NCBI RefSeq assembly: GCF_914767665.1
Contig: NC_059504.1
Coordinates: 39,649,720-39,713,719, forward strand
Origin: Harmonia axyridis
Lineage: Eukaryota; Arthropoda; Insecta; Coleoptera; Coccinellidae
Length of the DNA: 64,000 nt
Direction: 5' to 3'
In this document: positions 22,281 to 34,010 of the stretch, one piece after another
How the letters are laid out: each line of letters begins with the position of its first letter
Position numbering within the stretch: the stretch's first letter is position 1
Notes under the pieces: generated by a model
What the model saw: the letters and a program-made list of their open reading frames with translations, nothing else
What the model was told of the DNA's origin: nothing
The model's database searches: none
Made by a program: the position numbers and the translations under genes

Positions 22281-25200
22281 GAAAGTGTCTCCATCATTCA
22301 GGTTCACAAAGAGTGTAAATACTGTGAATGAAACGAATGCGAAAGAAAAATCATTTCATGAACCCTATTCAATTATTTTTCAATGAATTGATACATTTTA
22401 TGAGATGAAGACCATATAAAGACCCGTTGAGGGCTTGCAGAGTTTTTGTTTCCTGAGTGGATTCTTATTCGGCTGTTAGTTTTCCATACTTTGTGTTCAT
22501 CTCATCTGTGGAATCTCTTCTGTGTGGTTAACCCCATTCTGGCCACAATGCCTCATATGGACGTAATCTGATTATCCTCCAAAACGTAGAAACGAAAGCT
22601 TCCTAACCACGATTCGAGCTTAAAGCCAACCCCTTGCCTAATATTGGGGAAATATATAACAAATTATAACAATATCAATAACAAGAGCTTTGCCATTCAG
22701 GTGAATTCTACGTTTCCATTGAAAGGGAATCCTTTGAAAAATTCAACATTGTATGCAGTATTCGTACGAAAAGGCATTATGCCAGTGGAAGTAGACTTGA
22801 AAAATCCGATTTCTTTCCTAAACCACCCTCGCTCCTCTTTGATGCCACTGTGAGCTTTCGGTCGGTTTACATAAGGCCTATATTCGCATCCTGGAGGATA
22901 TTGCATTGTTATATTGTCGTTCGCAGATGTTTAACCTATTCTGAGAAGCTCCTTGTAGGTAGCTCTTGTTGTACTCTGATACTAAATGGTCACTCTCGTT
23001 CATTATTGTGGTCCAGCCTCAATAGATTATTATTTGCGTAAAATTGGAACTGAATGAACAAAATACATGTGCAATGTGTTTTGTTGAAAGACGTGCTTTT
23101 GGTTTGTGATTGCCGACATTTGAAATCGTTTCAGAAAATTGCGTGAAATATAACTGAAGGATCTTTCGAAGTAGAAAATTATATCTTTTTGGGGATATGA
23201 ATTACCGAATTATGGTGTGATATGGGGGGTGAACTATTTTTAAAGATATACTGAAATAATTCGTTGGAAAGAGCCTGGATCAAAAGATGTTTCAAATGAA
23301 AGTTTCTCAGTCTTGAGGGGGACATCAAATGCTGATATTCACAGGGCAGGCGTCAGTAATTTTGGAACCTGCAGGAAAAATTTTCTGGCACTCTGCTAAA
23401 AAACCTTCAATAACAACATGACCTCCCTCATAAACACCACCACACCGCCTCCCCCTCAAAAATAAAGATCCTGCTCCGATGATAATAATTCTTTCGAATG
23501 AGAATATTGCAATCGTGCATAAAAAAATTAAATTCTTGTGAATGAAAAATATTGAAATAGGTATCTTAATATATAACATAACATCAAGTGTTTCCAAGGT
23601 TTTTGAATAAAGAAAACAGCAAAACAGAATGAATAAGTCAAAAAAGCAAGCATAGTATTGTTTCGAAAACTAATTGCGAGAAAGAAACATTTGTCATTGG
23701 ACCTTAACTAATTTCGAATGCAAAATCATAGGAATTTTCCATATGATTTTGAATATGTAAACTTCGGCTTCCAAATAATTCGAAAGCGAAAATAGTGTTG
23801 TTCTTCGTATTTGTGAAATACATAACGATTTTATTCCTCTTTCAATGAGGGTAATAGGGAATTTTGTTTACGTTGGTTGAACTTCCATGTGTTATTTATT
23901 ATACAGGAGACTAAGTGAAGGCGTTTTGGAGATTTTCATTGCAGGGAATGTTGACATTCCCTGCAACCTTATGTTGATTTTAAGAATCAAGGATGAGATA
24001 CGAAAAGTCGGCCAACAAACTGGGCCGAATCGTCGCCCCTCAAATAGAGTCGCTTCACTGTTTCACCCTTAACGCCGGACTTGGATATTCAATGTAACCT
24101 TGATGGAGTTTGATTTAATATCAAGATCAAGTATATTTTTTCAAAAAGAAAAATCCATTTTTCTCTGCTGAATAATCTTCATGAAAAACTAAAAACATTT
24201 CATCATTGTTTTTTTCCATGAAATTAATTTTTCTAGATGTATGAAGTGTTTCAGTCTAAAGATGATGAAGGAGGTACTTCTAAGTGATTTTGCATAGAAT
24301 CACTAGTTGTTGTATTCCATATTAAAAATAAAAACTAGTTTGTATTCTGAATTTTTTTATCCTACTCATGCTGAATTTTGAAATTGTTATAAAATTAAAA
24401 AGAATTATTAAGTAGTGCATAATTGAGAATTTCAGAATGTGGGTAATTTGAAACAAATTTTTTTTAGTATTATTTTTGTTATCCATTTAATTCACCTTAT
24501 TGTTTCTTCTCGTTACTCTCTCTGAATCTTTGAACGGAGGAGGATAGAACTCTGCATTGCTTATCATGGGGAAAATTCTGAACTTTTAATTGGGTGAATT
24601 GTACTATTAATTCAATTTTCATTTTATTCTTTCAATGAGAAATTAATTTTTGATTTGTTGTTTGTTTCTCCAGAGACCAGAATACTCACTTCTGCAAATA
24701 TGCTAGAAGATTTTCATCATAATCATTCTAATCATATCATATCTCCACAACGCTTCTTTTTTGGCAAAAACGAAAGAAACATACTTCCCAGCGTATCTCG
24801 TAGAATAAGATTCGGCAAAAAAAATGCATGTTCCCTATTCCAAAAATCTACTGAACATTGAAATGAACTCGAACTCAAACTACAAGGTCACATTGAATGT
24901 CTGCATTTGATGTCCTTCTGAAGACAAGAGCTTTTAATTGAAACATTTTTTGAACCAGGTTCTTCCCACAAGAAGAGATCAATTCCGTGGATCTTTTAAA
25001 GTGGATCATCCTGTAAGGTAGGTATATTATGAAAAATGACTTTAGCGGAATTGTTTGTTAATGGATAAAATCACAATCTGGGTTCCGTGGACATCGCCAT
25101 TCAATAGGTATTTTGTTTTCCTAATAATTTCCAAACAACGTATTCCCAAGATAAGAAATTTATGTTAGTTATGGTAGATATTACTATATTATGGATTCGT

Positions 25201-26250
25201 TGACATCCTGGCTTAAAACTCGAAAAGTACAAACATTGTGTTGTGACGAAATGACACCAGAGAAAATATCTCAAGGCGAAATGAGGAATATTTTAGGTAG
25301 ATGAAGATATTGCCATGTTGCCAAAATCTTATACATTCTATGGATGAGTGATTTTGTCGACATTACAATGCCATTATAAATTGATGATAACTAAAGCTGA
25401 ATACACTCATATCAAGGATGAATGTAACTGAGCTGAACAACATTGGGAGTGACCAAAAAATAAGAGGTGAAATCAAATATTTTAACATTTCAAAAGATAC
25501 TATATATAAACCAACAGAGTTTTCGTTATAACCGTGTAACCGTTATCGTTTGAATTTTGAATCATTGATACATTTCAATATCATGATATCAATATCAACT
25601 TGATCTTACTTGAGAAGACGAGATAAATTCTGAACAAACCCATGGGAATTTTATTCAACAAACAAATTTAAAGTACGTACAACTGTAGGTAACTGATATT
25701 TTCACGATTCACATATATCCATATCAATACTATAAGAATTCCTAGAATCAAGATACGCCCCATTTCTTTACAGGATAACGTTCTAAATTAACATCTGAAT
25801 CCTTCAGTGAAGACGATAATAACAAATCAATCGAAGAAGCCAAAAACGTAATCGATACTTTGTTCGGATGAACATGTGGCGATAAAACCGATAGGAATAA
25901 ATTTCAGCGAATAATCGATCTAATTCAGATTGACTCCGAAACGCATAACCCGAACACGCCCCTAACCGATTTTACATTTTAAAAATCACATCAGCCACGG
26001 CCGTCACAGTTCAATCGATACAATCGGCATAAATATATCCCTTACTGTTATGTTAATGTCGATTTTGTTCGATTTAGAAGATCGTTTATGGGAATCCATA
26101 CGCATAAATCAAAAAATATGGGGTTAAGAGGTGCCCCAAATGAATACCAAATTGGTCCGCGCACCATATCAACCCTTGCGAATTGTATTGTCAACCCTTG
26201 GTTCCTTCGTTGCGTATCTCGACGTCAATTCTCTTTCCTTTCTTCAACAA
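22281..26250. other. No gene seen
   Basis: Four kilobases without a recognisable gene. Frames at 22644-22853, 22850-23041, 23325-23597 and 24655-24861 match nothing I know. Around 25790-26080 several ATCGAT-type words occur (AATCGATAC, AATCGATCT, AATCGATACAATC), which could be a regulatory cluster but is weak evidence. Confidence 0.4.
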
Positions 26251-26545
26251 TGATTTTTTTTTGTGCAGGGAAGCTATTCATGGTCCAGAAATCCCATTGA
26301 GTAGTTTGGGCGTACATTTTTAATACACGATTTATACCCTTACGTGGGGTGGGTAAAGTACGAAATGGAGTGTTAATGGTTCGATTGAGATGTAAACCAT
26401 AAATTGCAAAAAGGAGATATGTAGGTCGAAATCTGTATTTTTTTTTCAATGTTGCCGACGTTTTATGTTTTTTATTGTCCGTTGAGAAGAAGAATACAAT
26501 GTAGGGTAGCGAAGGTTACGGTCGATCATGAGGAAATCGAACGGA
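26251..26545 (+). repeat. Direct repeat D, copy 1
   Basis: Matches 28828-29125 in the same orientation, with many small differences: GCAGGGAAGCTATTCAT, GGGCGTACATTTTTAATA, GATTTATACCCTT, ATGGAGTGTTAAT, TTTATGTTTTT and GAGGGTTACGGT-like blocks in the same order. The two copies bracket the inverted mariner pair. This is a local segmental duplication or two copies of an undefined repeat. Confidence 0.75.
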
Positions 26546-26640
26546 GTGAAAACATTGGCTTTAGCATAGAGTCGATATTAGGTATTCATAAGTTGTATTC
26601 ATACCAAGGATAGAAAACGATGCTGTTGAGGCATTTAAAT

Positions 26641-27590
26641 ATAGGGCTTTCTTATGAGAGTTTTTATTTTAAACAGCCCGTTTTCTCTGCAGATGTTACT
26701 TTTGAAGCTGTCATCTTTTCACATTGGATAAGTAAAACTACGCCATAATTAGAAATGAAACAATATATTCTTCAACAAAGCAATGAAATTGTTAAAATTC
26801 ACCAAAAAAAAAGTGAAAATTTTGCAGTCACATTTAAAAAAAACTAAAGCCCTTTTGGGTCGTCGTGAAGTAACTTCTCGGCCAGCAATAGTGAAACTGG
26901 TGAAAATATTTGAACTTTTGGGACAATCAAGTGTTGTGAAGAATCGAAACCATGTGCGTCTTGAAAGAACAACTGATGGCTGGTTTATGCACCATTCCTA
27001 AGAACTAAGGACTAAGACCCTAAGAACTTAGACCTGAACGCTAACAAATCAATGAGGGCGTTTATGCATTTTACTTCTGGACTAAGAACTGACACTAGCA
27101 CTAGAAAGTTGACCAACTTTTAACTAGAAACTAAGCTCTTAGTTGAAATGATGAAGTTTGCATGCGCCGTATAAAATTTCAATATTAAAGAGTACCACTT
27201 TCTATCATTTTATGTTCCGTTATTCGTGTTCATCGATGAAAAGTATTCGGTGTATCTGCAAAAATTAAATTTGATTTTTTCACAAACAATATCTATGTCA
27301 AACATCAAAGTATAAAACAAATAGAAAGTAGTTCGAGCACGTGCGCTTTCCTTCACTAAGAACTAACAAGAGGGTGCAAAAACGCCACTGAATTCTTAGG
27401 TTTAGTTCTTAGTTCTTAGGAATGGTACATAAACCAGCCATGAGATAATTGCTGCTGTTGCCAGTAGTATTGACGAAAATCCAGGTTTGTCGACTTATTG
27501 TCGATCTTGGGAATTTGGCATTCCACAAACGACATTACACCATATTTTGCATAAGGGCTTAGATCTCAACGTTTATTTTCGGCAAGACGG
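26641..27590 (+). pseudogene. Mariner-type transposase relic, plus-strand arm of an inverted pair
   Basis: Starts with a degenerate form of the terminus found in sister copies (GCCCG..T.TCTGCAG.TGTTAC, then TTTTGAAGC). Translation gives the N-terminal helix-turn-helix half: SRPAIVKLVKIFELLGQSSV, NRNHVRLERTT, then (after the MITE at 26977-27440) EIIAAVASSIDENPGLST and IPQTTLHHILHKGLDL. These blocks match the insect IS630/mariner family that includes the copy at 30513. The catalytic half is absent; around 27590 the sequence switches to the opposite strand of a second copy. Confidence 0.75.
26977..27440. mobile_element. MITE (464 bp) inserted in mariner, TGA duplication
   Basis: The ends are TGGCTGGTTTATGCACC on the left and, read in reverse, TGGCTGGTTTATGTACC on the right, continuing into ATTCCTAAGAACTAAG on both sides. 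Removing the element plus one TGA restores the mariner codons for threonine-glutamate-isoleucine, so the duplication is TGA (26974-26976 and 27441-27443). Three-base duplications suggest a PIF/Harbinger-like mechanism, although the usual site there is TWA. No protein is encoded. Confidence 0.85.
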
Positions 27591-28625
27591 ACGCTATGTA
27601 CCACACTAGCAACGAAACAATCGCAATTTTTCAAGAAAAATCGTCTACATCAATTTCTTCCAATTTTGGCCATAAAAATGATTAATCGTAGATCAGTAGC
27701 GCAATACATTTAACGTATATCACAGCTGCACCAGCCCCATTTTTGAATGAGTAAGGTCCACTGGTCCAATCACACCACCAAACCAAAAATTGTATAGTAT
27801 ATCCAAAGTTACTTGGAGGAAGCTGAATATTTCGATTATACAAGGGTTGTCCAAGTTTCTAGAAATTCATTTGGGGCCAGTGAATTTATTGCCTAACAAT
27901 ACTTTAAAATGAACCCAGGTACTTAGCAGATCGCGGTAGCTACTTCGAAGGGACATCTATGGCGTTTTTATGGACTAGTTCAAGTGACTTTGGATATACT
28001 ATACCAGTGACCTGTTGAGGACAAAGAGGCTTTTCAACAATCATTCTAGGATTTTCCAAACTCCAAATGTGACTTCTTACTAACCTAGATTTTGAGGTGA
28101 AATTGGGCCTCATCACTGAATATTTTTATGAGAATCTGTAGCTATCATTTCGATGCATTTCAAGAACCCAATCGACGAATTGATAGATAAGATAAATAAG
28201 ACGTTGATCAACCGTTATTATGTAAACTGAACTCTAAAAGCCTTAAAACGTAACTTTCTAATTAAAATGCAATACGGTATAATGTCGTTTGAGGAATGTC
28301 TGATTGCAAAGATCGACGAACAATCGACAAACCTGGGTTTTGGTCAACAGTACGGGCTACAGCAGCCTCATTTTCGGTTGTTTTTAACCTACGCACACGG
28401 TTTCGATTCTCAACATCATCAACTTGTCCCAACAGCTCAATTTTTACCACCAGTTTCACTCTTGCCGACCGAGAAGGTGCTCCACGACGACCTAAAATTG
28501 TTTTAGATTTTTGTGAACTGCATATGCAATATTTAACTGGGTTAAAACTTCCAAAGATGATAACTTCAAATGTGACAGCTGCCCAGATAGCAGGTAATTC
28601 AAAATGAAACCTCTTATTGAAAAAA
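27590..28625 (-). pseudogene. Mariner-type transposase relic, minus-strand arm of an inverted pair
   Basis: From the outer end inward on the minus strand: terminus TTTTGAATTACCTGCTATCT and GGGCAGCTGTCACATTTGAAG, then VVKIELLGQVDDVENRNRVR, TTENEAAVARTVDQNPGLS and DIPQTTLYRI (28262-28459), then a degraded FGGVIGP block and FLWPKLEEIDVDD near 27660-27700. This is the family at 45545, 38790 and 57528. It is interrupted at 27792-28004 by another short inverted-repeat element. Its outer end points away from the plus-strand arm at 26641, so the two copies lie tail to tail. Confidence 0.8.
27792..28004. mobile_element. Short TIR element (213 bp) nested in mariner
   Basis: The ends are GTATAGTATATCCAAAGT, followed by TACTTG on the left and by CACTTG on the right read in reverse. 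It separates the mariner stretch homologous to AACCAAAAA..CAGTGACC in sister copies. A TA target is possible because the ends are TA-rich. No coding capacity. Confidence 0.75.
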
Positions 28626-28827
28626 TCTGTACCTATAAAACTTGAAATTAGTCCGTCTTCTGACTTCCAGCTATTTTTTGAATAGCCCTATGGAATTATG
28701 GAAATTACCTTCATGAAATTTGGTATAGAAATCGGTTACTATCCACATCGGTCCTTTTTAAGTTCAATAATATAAACGATAAAAACATTTTTAACTTCAA
28801 TACTTTATCCTTTCTGTGAAATCTATT

Positions 28828-29125
28828 GATTTTTTATGCAGGGAAGCTATTCATATGGCTCAGAAATCCCATTGAGGATTTTGGGCGTACATTTTTAATA
28901 TAGGATTTATACCCTTCCTTGGGGTGGTTACAGTTACTGACAGAAAAATGGAGTGTTAATAATTCGATTGAAATGTAAACTATAAATCGCAAAAGAAGAT
29001 ATCTAGGTCAAAATCTGTCTTTTTTAAGGTTACCGACAATTTATGTTTTTACTGTCGGTTGAGAAGATGAATAGAATGAAGGGTTATGAGGGTTACGGTT
29101 GTTCAGGAGGAAATCAGTTCGATAG
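28828..29125 (+). repeat. Direct repeat D, copy 2
   Basis: Second copy of the repeat at 26251-26545, offset by about 2.58 kb. It differs by small indels (for example TCATATGGCTCAG against TCATGGTCCAG). Confidence 0.75.
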
Positions 29126-30512
29126 CACAGAAACAATAAATTTATGACTTACCGTTTCATATTCCATAGAACTGTTGCTCGTAAAATTTCTGTATCAATT
29201 TTGTGTTACAGATGCTAAAAATAGTTATTTACAATATTAAGGGAGGCAAGTGACACTTCACAAACGAGGACGTAATTTGCAATAAGCTGGTCAAAAAAGT
29301 TGCCTCCTGAGTCTTGTATTATTTTCTTTTTCACTACAAAAGTAAATTTTTAATTATGTATTTTTCTTTTGATGAATTTGTAATTTATTTACTTTCAATG
29401 AAATATCAGTTTGCTTTGGATTCCTAAGGCTTTCATCTGACAAAGTATTTATCGAAGCATTATTTCCATCTCTAAAATGAATTCCAAAGAAGATGAAATT
29501 TTTGAAGCAGCAAAATGCTGCATGTGATTTCCTTCTACAGGAGAGGTACAACAAATGTCACTAAATAGCATATACGCGTTACAAGAATGATGCCTAAAAA
29601 TGAATTCAACCTAAATATCGGAAACAACAATGCTGGCTTATGGAAAAGAGCCAAATATTAAAATTGCCAGCAAGTTTGTGGTACGAATATTCCATGTTTT
29701 AGACAACGCTGTTTATTCTAGACAATATAGATATTTCGAAATTTCTAAAACGCAGATTAAAAAAAAAAAAAATTAAGTGTATTAACCTCGGTATAAACCT
29801 AGAAAATCGAATGTGTTTGCCTGTGAGGAAATAAATGGATTTTTGTGGATGATGAGGACAATAATTTGTATTGATGAAGTTAGTTATGATAATGAGAATA
29901 GCCGGTACTTGTCATTCTTAGGAACTATGTGACATGATGCTAGAGAATGTTTGAAAGAAAATATAGCCTAGCCACCATGGACAACATTAAAAAAAGGAAA
30001 AAAAAAACAATTTCTTCAATTTCAAGTGGAATTGCCAGTTTTCTTGGGTTGCTAAACGGCGAGACTTATACTGACGTGCTTCATTTAGGAGAACTTCAGC
30101 TACTTTGTAAGCCAATACTTGAGTCAACGTACTTGTTCTAAAGGGACACGAGGGCTGGAAATCGAATACAATTGCTGAAAGCTATGTTTCAGACAGTAGC
30201 TTTCAAGCAAAGATGGGCTACATGATTTTGGCCAATAATAGATGTCATACTTGGGACATAATACCACAAATATCCTGAAACTTAACAGGTATATCATTTA
30301 TTAATGAAAGTGAGATCGTAATGTCTACAACTCTAAACAGAATTTGCATATCTAGAAGAGTTTTTACTTACTTCCTGTTGTCAATAGTAACCCAAGCTAT
30401 CTCAGTAATTATAGTTTGTACTTACTTCAATCAAATTAATGTCGTAACAGACCACTTACTATGTCAGTAGTGGAAAAACTATGTTAAACAGATTGAAACA
30501 TTTTCATTTATA
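29126..30512. other. No gene seen
   Basis: AT-rich, no recognised gene. The 64-codon frame at 29947-30141 has a basic N-terminus and no family match that I can name. Confidence 0.45.
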
Positions 30513-31428
30513 AAGGGTGTTTTTTTTCGAGGTATATAACTTTAAGTTGGCATTACTGTTCAAGATGGCGACCGATTTAACAGCTGTCAGGTGATTTATT
30601 CTTAGTTTGGTTTGGCAATTCATCATATTCAGCCAAACGATCATCAAGTAAGGCGTAGATTCGTCGAATGGGTCCAAAATGAGATTGCCGTTGTTCCCGA
30701 TTTTCATAAGCGAATTTTGTTTAGCGATGAAGCGCACTTCTGGTTGAATGACTACGTCAACAAACAAAACTGCCGTATTTGGAGTGAAGCTAAATTTAAG
30801 TGTATGTCGAAACACCGTTACATCCAGAAAAACTGACTGTTTGGTGCGCTTTATGGGCTTGTGGAATCATTGGTCCGTACTCCTTCAAAAACCATGATGG
30901 CCAGAACGTTACAGTCAATGGTGATCGGTATAGAGCCATAATTACTAACTTTTTCATTCCTGAATTGAACAACCATAATGTCCAGGAGCTGTGGTTCCAA
31001 CAAGACGGCGCAACATGTCACACAGCTCGTGCGACAATCGATTTATTGAAAGACACGTTTGGTGACCTCCTAATTTCACGTTTTGGACCTGTGAATTGAC
31101 CTCCAAGATCTTGTGATTTAACACCGCTAGACTACTTTCTGTGGGGCTATGTAAAGTCATTGGTCTATGCGGATAAGCCACAAACCCTTGACCATTTGGA
31201 AGACAACATTCGCCGTGTTATTGCCGATATACGGCGACAAATGCTGGAAAAAGTCATCGAAAGTTGGACTACATCCGAGCCAGCCGTGGCGGTCATATGC
31301 CAGAAATCATATTTAAAATGTAATGCCACAAGATTATCTTACGGATAAATAAAATTCATGTCAATTGAATCATCCATCGTTGTTTTATTGCAATTTAAAG
31401 TTCTATAGCTCTAAAAAAAAACACCCTT
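30513..31428 (+). mobile_element. Internally deleted mariner-type element, complete ends
   Basis: Ends are AAGGGTGTTTTTTTT on both sides (left at 30513, right in inverse ending 31428), followed by GAGGTATATAACTTTAA and GAGCTATAGAACTTTAA, and flanked by TA (30511-30512, 31429-31430), the Tc1/mariner target duplication. At 916 bp it is shorter than the 1.2-1.3 kb usual for mariner-like elements; the N-terminal DNA-binding half of the transposase has been deleted after about 100 bp. It belongs to a different terminus family from the copies at 26641, 38790, 45545 and 57528. Confidence 0.9.
30612..31323 (+). pseudogene. Transposase relic, DD41D-type IS630/mariner
   Basis: Encodes the catalytic half: IQPNDHQVRRRFVEWV, ILFSDEAHFWLNDYVNKQNC (first aspartate), KLTVWCALWACGIIGP, VTVNGDRYRAIITNFF, LWFQQDGATCHTARATIDLL (second aspartate), then PPRSCDLTPLDYFLWGYV (third aspartate) and RGGHMPEIIFKM before the stop at 31321. 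The second and third aspartates are separated by 41 residues, counting the stop below as one residue; that spacing is known for the rosa-type DD41D group. Lesions are few: a frameshift near 30798, a TGA in place of the tryptophan before PPRS (31098-31100) and a frameshift near 31283. With the N-terminus deleted it is dead, but decay is slight, so inactivation was recent. Confidence 0.85.
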
Positions 31429-32384
31429 TATTACCTAAACAATTTTAGATCTAGAGCAAGTTTCTCTTCATAAAAAATCAGGTGGAGTTGAGGTAGGTAG
31501 ATATTCATTTTCTGCCGAAATACATCTTATAATCAAATATAAAAAAAGAGAAATTCCTCAAATGAAACCCAAAAAAGCAAAGTCATTCATATCCTCCTGA
31601 TCTTAAACTCATTTAACAGGTCCGTGGTTCACCACAATAATATCTCCAACTTTATTCATATTATATATGCACATATTTAAGTTCTTTGTAGTTTGCCGCT
31701 TTATGGAATTAGACACACTACATCCGAGCTGAATGTGAAAATGGCGAGCTCAACAATGGTTTCGAAGATACACAAACAAATATGATTTGTATTATTTTGA
31801 GCACAACGTTCCACATGGAAAATGCTCGACAATGGAACGATTCAAAAGCTCGTTTTTAATCCGTTCGGTGTTATTATTTGCAGGTTAAACATTTTGTTTG
31901 CTTTATTATGTATTACTTTTACGCGGATGTCGGTAGGCTTTGATCTGAATTTCTTTTCTAGCGCTCGTTGCCCTTACCAAAGCTATATCATTAGCCACGA
32001 TTTTTTATTTTTAGAATTTTGAGCGAATGATGAGGTTCCGTGGTTAAATTCAATTCTGACCGTCCGGCAGCCCGGACTGCAAACAGGATAACTCAAGAAC
32101 GAAGGGACCTGAAAACTTGAAACTTTCAGAGTACCTAGATACATATCTTAAATACCGCAGTTGAGTTTGTTTACGGACAAAATGCAACTAAGGGTTCCGT
32201 AATCATGGCTTTAGTACGATTTTTTTTTTGGTAATTTCAAAACTACCTATTCGATGGAAAGGGAATATTGCAATTAGAGCTAGAATAATCATTTCAAGCT
32301 TCTTTATAAATTTTATATTGATCGCGTCGCCAGAGCCAAAAGAAGAGATTCTTCTTTGAAGTAGTTCGGGTAACAGATTGCTTC
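31429..32384. other. No gene seen
   Basis: AT-rich sequence with no recognised gene. The frame at 31822-32022 is not identifiable. Confidence 0.45.
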
Positions 32385-32520
32385 TGAAATGATCTCAAAC
32401 GATGAGCTTTGTCAAACATGAACAACAATTGATCAAAAATCGAAGAGAAGATTCAAATTTTCGGTTCTATTGTTCACATTGTTCACATTGTTAGACCCAT
32501 AGAAAATTAAAACAAAATAT
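32385..32520 (+). repeat. Dispersed repeat C, copy 2
   Basis: Homologous to 17850-17990 (ATGATCTCAAACGAT, GAACAACAATTGATCAAAA, GAAGATTCAAATTTT). It contains a small tandem TTGTTCACA duplication absent from the other copy. Confidence 0.6.
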
Positions 32521-32639
32521 TGAAAAAAATATCGAATATTTCCGAGATCATCAATCCGAATTTGATAAAATTTTGCGGGTATGTATGAATGAAACCCTGT
32601 CCTAAGCTGTAAACCCATTTTTTCTTGAAAATTCGATCT

Positions 32640-32995
32640 TATTCTTCTACATAGTCACCTTCAAGGTTGAAACATACTCCAAAGCTCCTCTTATTATTCA
32701 ATACCTACCTTTTTTTGTAGGAATATCCGTCTTTGCCTTCATTACAGTCGAATTTCTTTCCTTGGAAATTTTTTTTGGGGTATGCAAGAACGCATTAATC
32801 ATTGGAAAGGAACAGATCTCGAAAATAAGTTGAGTGATCAAGTAAATGAAAGCGCAATTCGTTCAATTTGACCTTGATTTCATCGATTTGTGACACGGAG
32901 CATTGTCAATACACGAAACTCGTTTTTATTCATTCATTATTCAAACAACAAATGGCAATATGTCGATCTTTTGGTTTAACTCTATGTTCCGAAAT
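32640..32995 (-). pseudogene. Mariner transposase C-terminal relic
   Basis: On the minus strand the reading ends CFNLEGDYVEE-stop (about 32685-32645), the standard C-terminus of a large insect mariner group. It is preceded by KKNFQGKKFDCNEGKDG (family: LKKWLAGKKF.SNEE) and LNELRFHLLDHSTYF (family: LHELGFELLPHPPYSPDL). The third catalytic aspartate block is degraded (RDLFLSND in place of PDLAPSDY). Everything upstream of the second catalytic residue is lost. Probably the same family as the relic at 19690. Confidence 0.75.
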
Positions 32996-33065
32996 TTTCA
33001 CACGTTTTTTTTTTAGCTTGGTACTAACGAGAAAAAAGTGGGATTGGTGTGACAGGCCCAGACAA

Positions 33066-34010
33066 ATGGAGATGACATTCCACAGCAACCGATTGAGTTG
33101 TGATTCTGTAGTGAGTACGTTTATTGCATTACAGGCAGATTATGGTCGATATAATCGTCCATCTGAAGGTACAATTGCTAAAACAATGATAAAATTCGAA
33201 GAGACTCTATCCATGCCCCGGCGCCCACAATATTTGGGCCTCTCTTACGTCAGCTATAGTTCATTTTGCATCTAGATTTTCAAATCCATCCTTATTAGGT
33301 TCAGTTAAACAAGAACCAAAGCCAGCTGTTCATGCAATATTTAGAACATATGCCAATTGGTTGCTTGAACAACAACGTTTGGATGACAATTTTTAGCATC
33401 GAATTTTCTTCAGCAAGAAAGAACATTTTCCACTAGGTATCTATGTAAATAAGCAAAATTGTCGTATATGGGGTAGCGAAAAATCTGTGTAATTGCTGAT
33501 AGTCCATTACATCCACAAAAAGTCACTTACAGTGTGCAATTTGGTCTGGAGGAGTGATTGGCCCAGACTTCTATGAAAATGAAGAAGGTGTCACTTAACC
33601 TGTCAATTCTCATCACCATAATAGGATGAATAACGAGTTTTTTTGTTATTAATAATGGATTTGTAAGAGATTTGGTTACAGCAAGATGGTGCAACAAGCC
33701 GCACATCAACATGACCTGTTTTGGCTTTATTGCAAAAAACATTGCCAGGAGCGTTATTTTTCGTTTTGACCATTTGAATTGGCCACCAACATCTTCTGAT
33801 TTATCACCGTTGGATTTTTTTGTGGGGTTATGCAAAGAATCGTTTTTATGCTGAAACCGAGGCTGAAACCAACATCCGTCAAGTTATTGGTTATTGCCCG
33901 AAATTTGCTGGTATCTGGTACCTCACAAGGACAGAGTCCTGTGAGGGGTCACGAGAAGGACATTTAAATGATGTTGTATTCGACACATAATGCAAGGTCC
34001 AATTATATTG
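33066..34010 (+). pseudogene. Mariner/IS630 transposase relic, full length but decayed
   Basis: N-terminal block: VVSTFIALQADYGRYNRPSE, then GTIAKTMIKFEET, the family's helix-turn-helix. The middle block has FFSKKEHFPLGIYVNKQNCR (first catalytic region; the usual SDEAHF has become SKKEHF) at about 33407-33470. Then comes a degraded QDGAT-like region near 33684, WPPTSSDLSPLDFF (third aspartate region) near 33780-33825, and a shifted GGHLNDVVFDT end near 33955-33990. Many stops and shifts, and the first catalytic residue is gone. No terminal repeats were identified. Confidence 0.75.
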
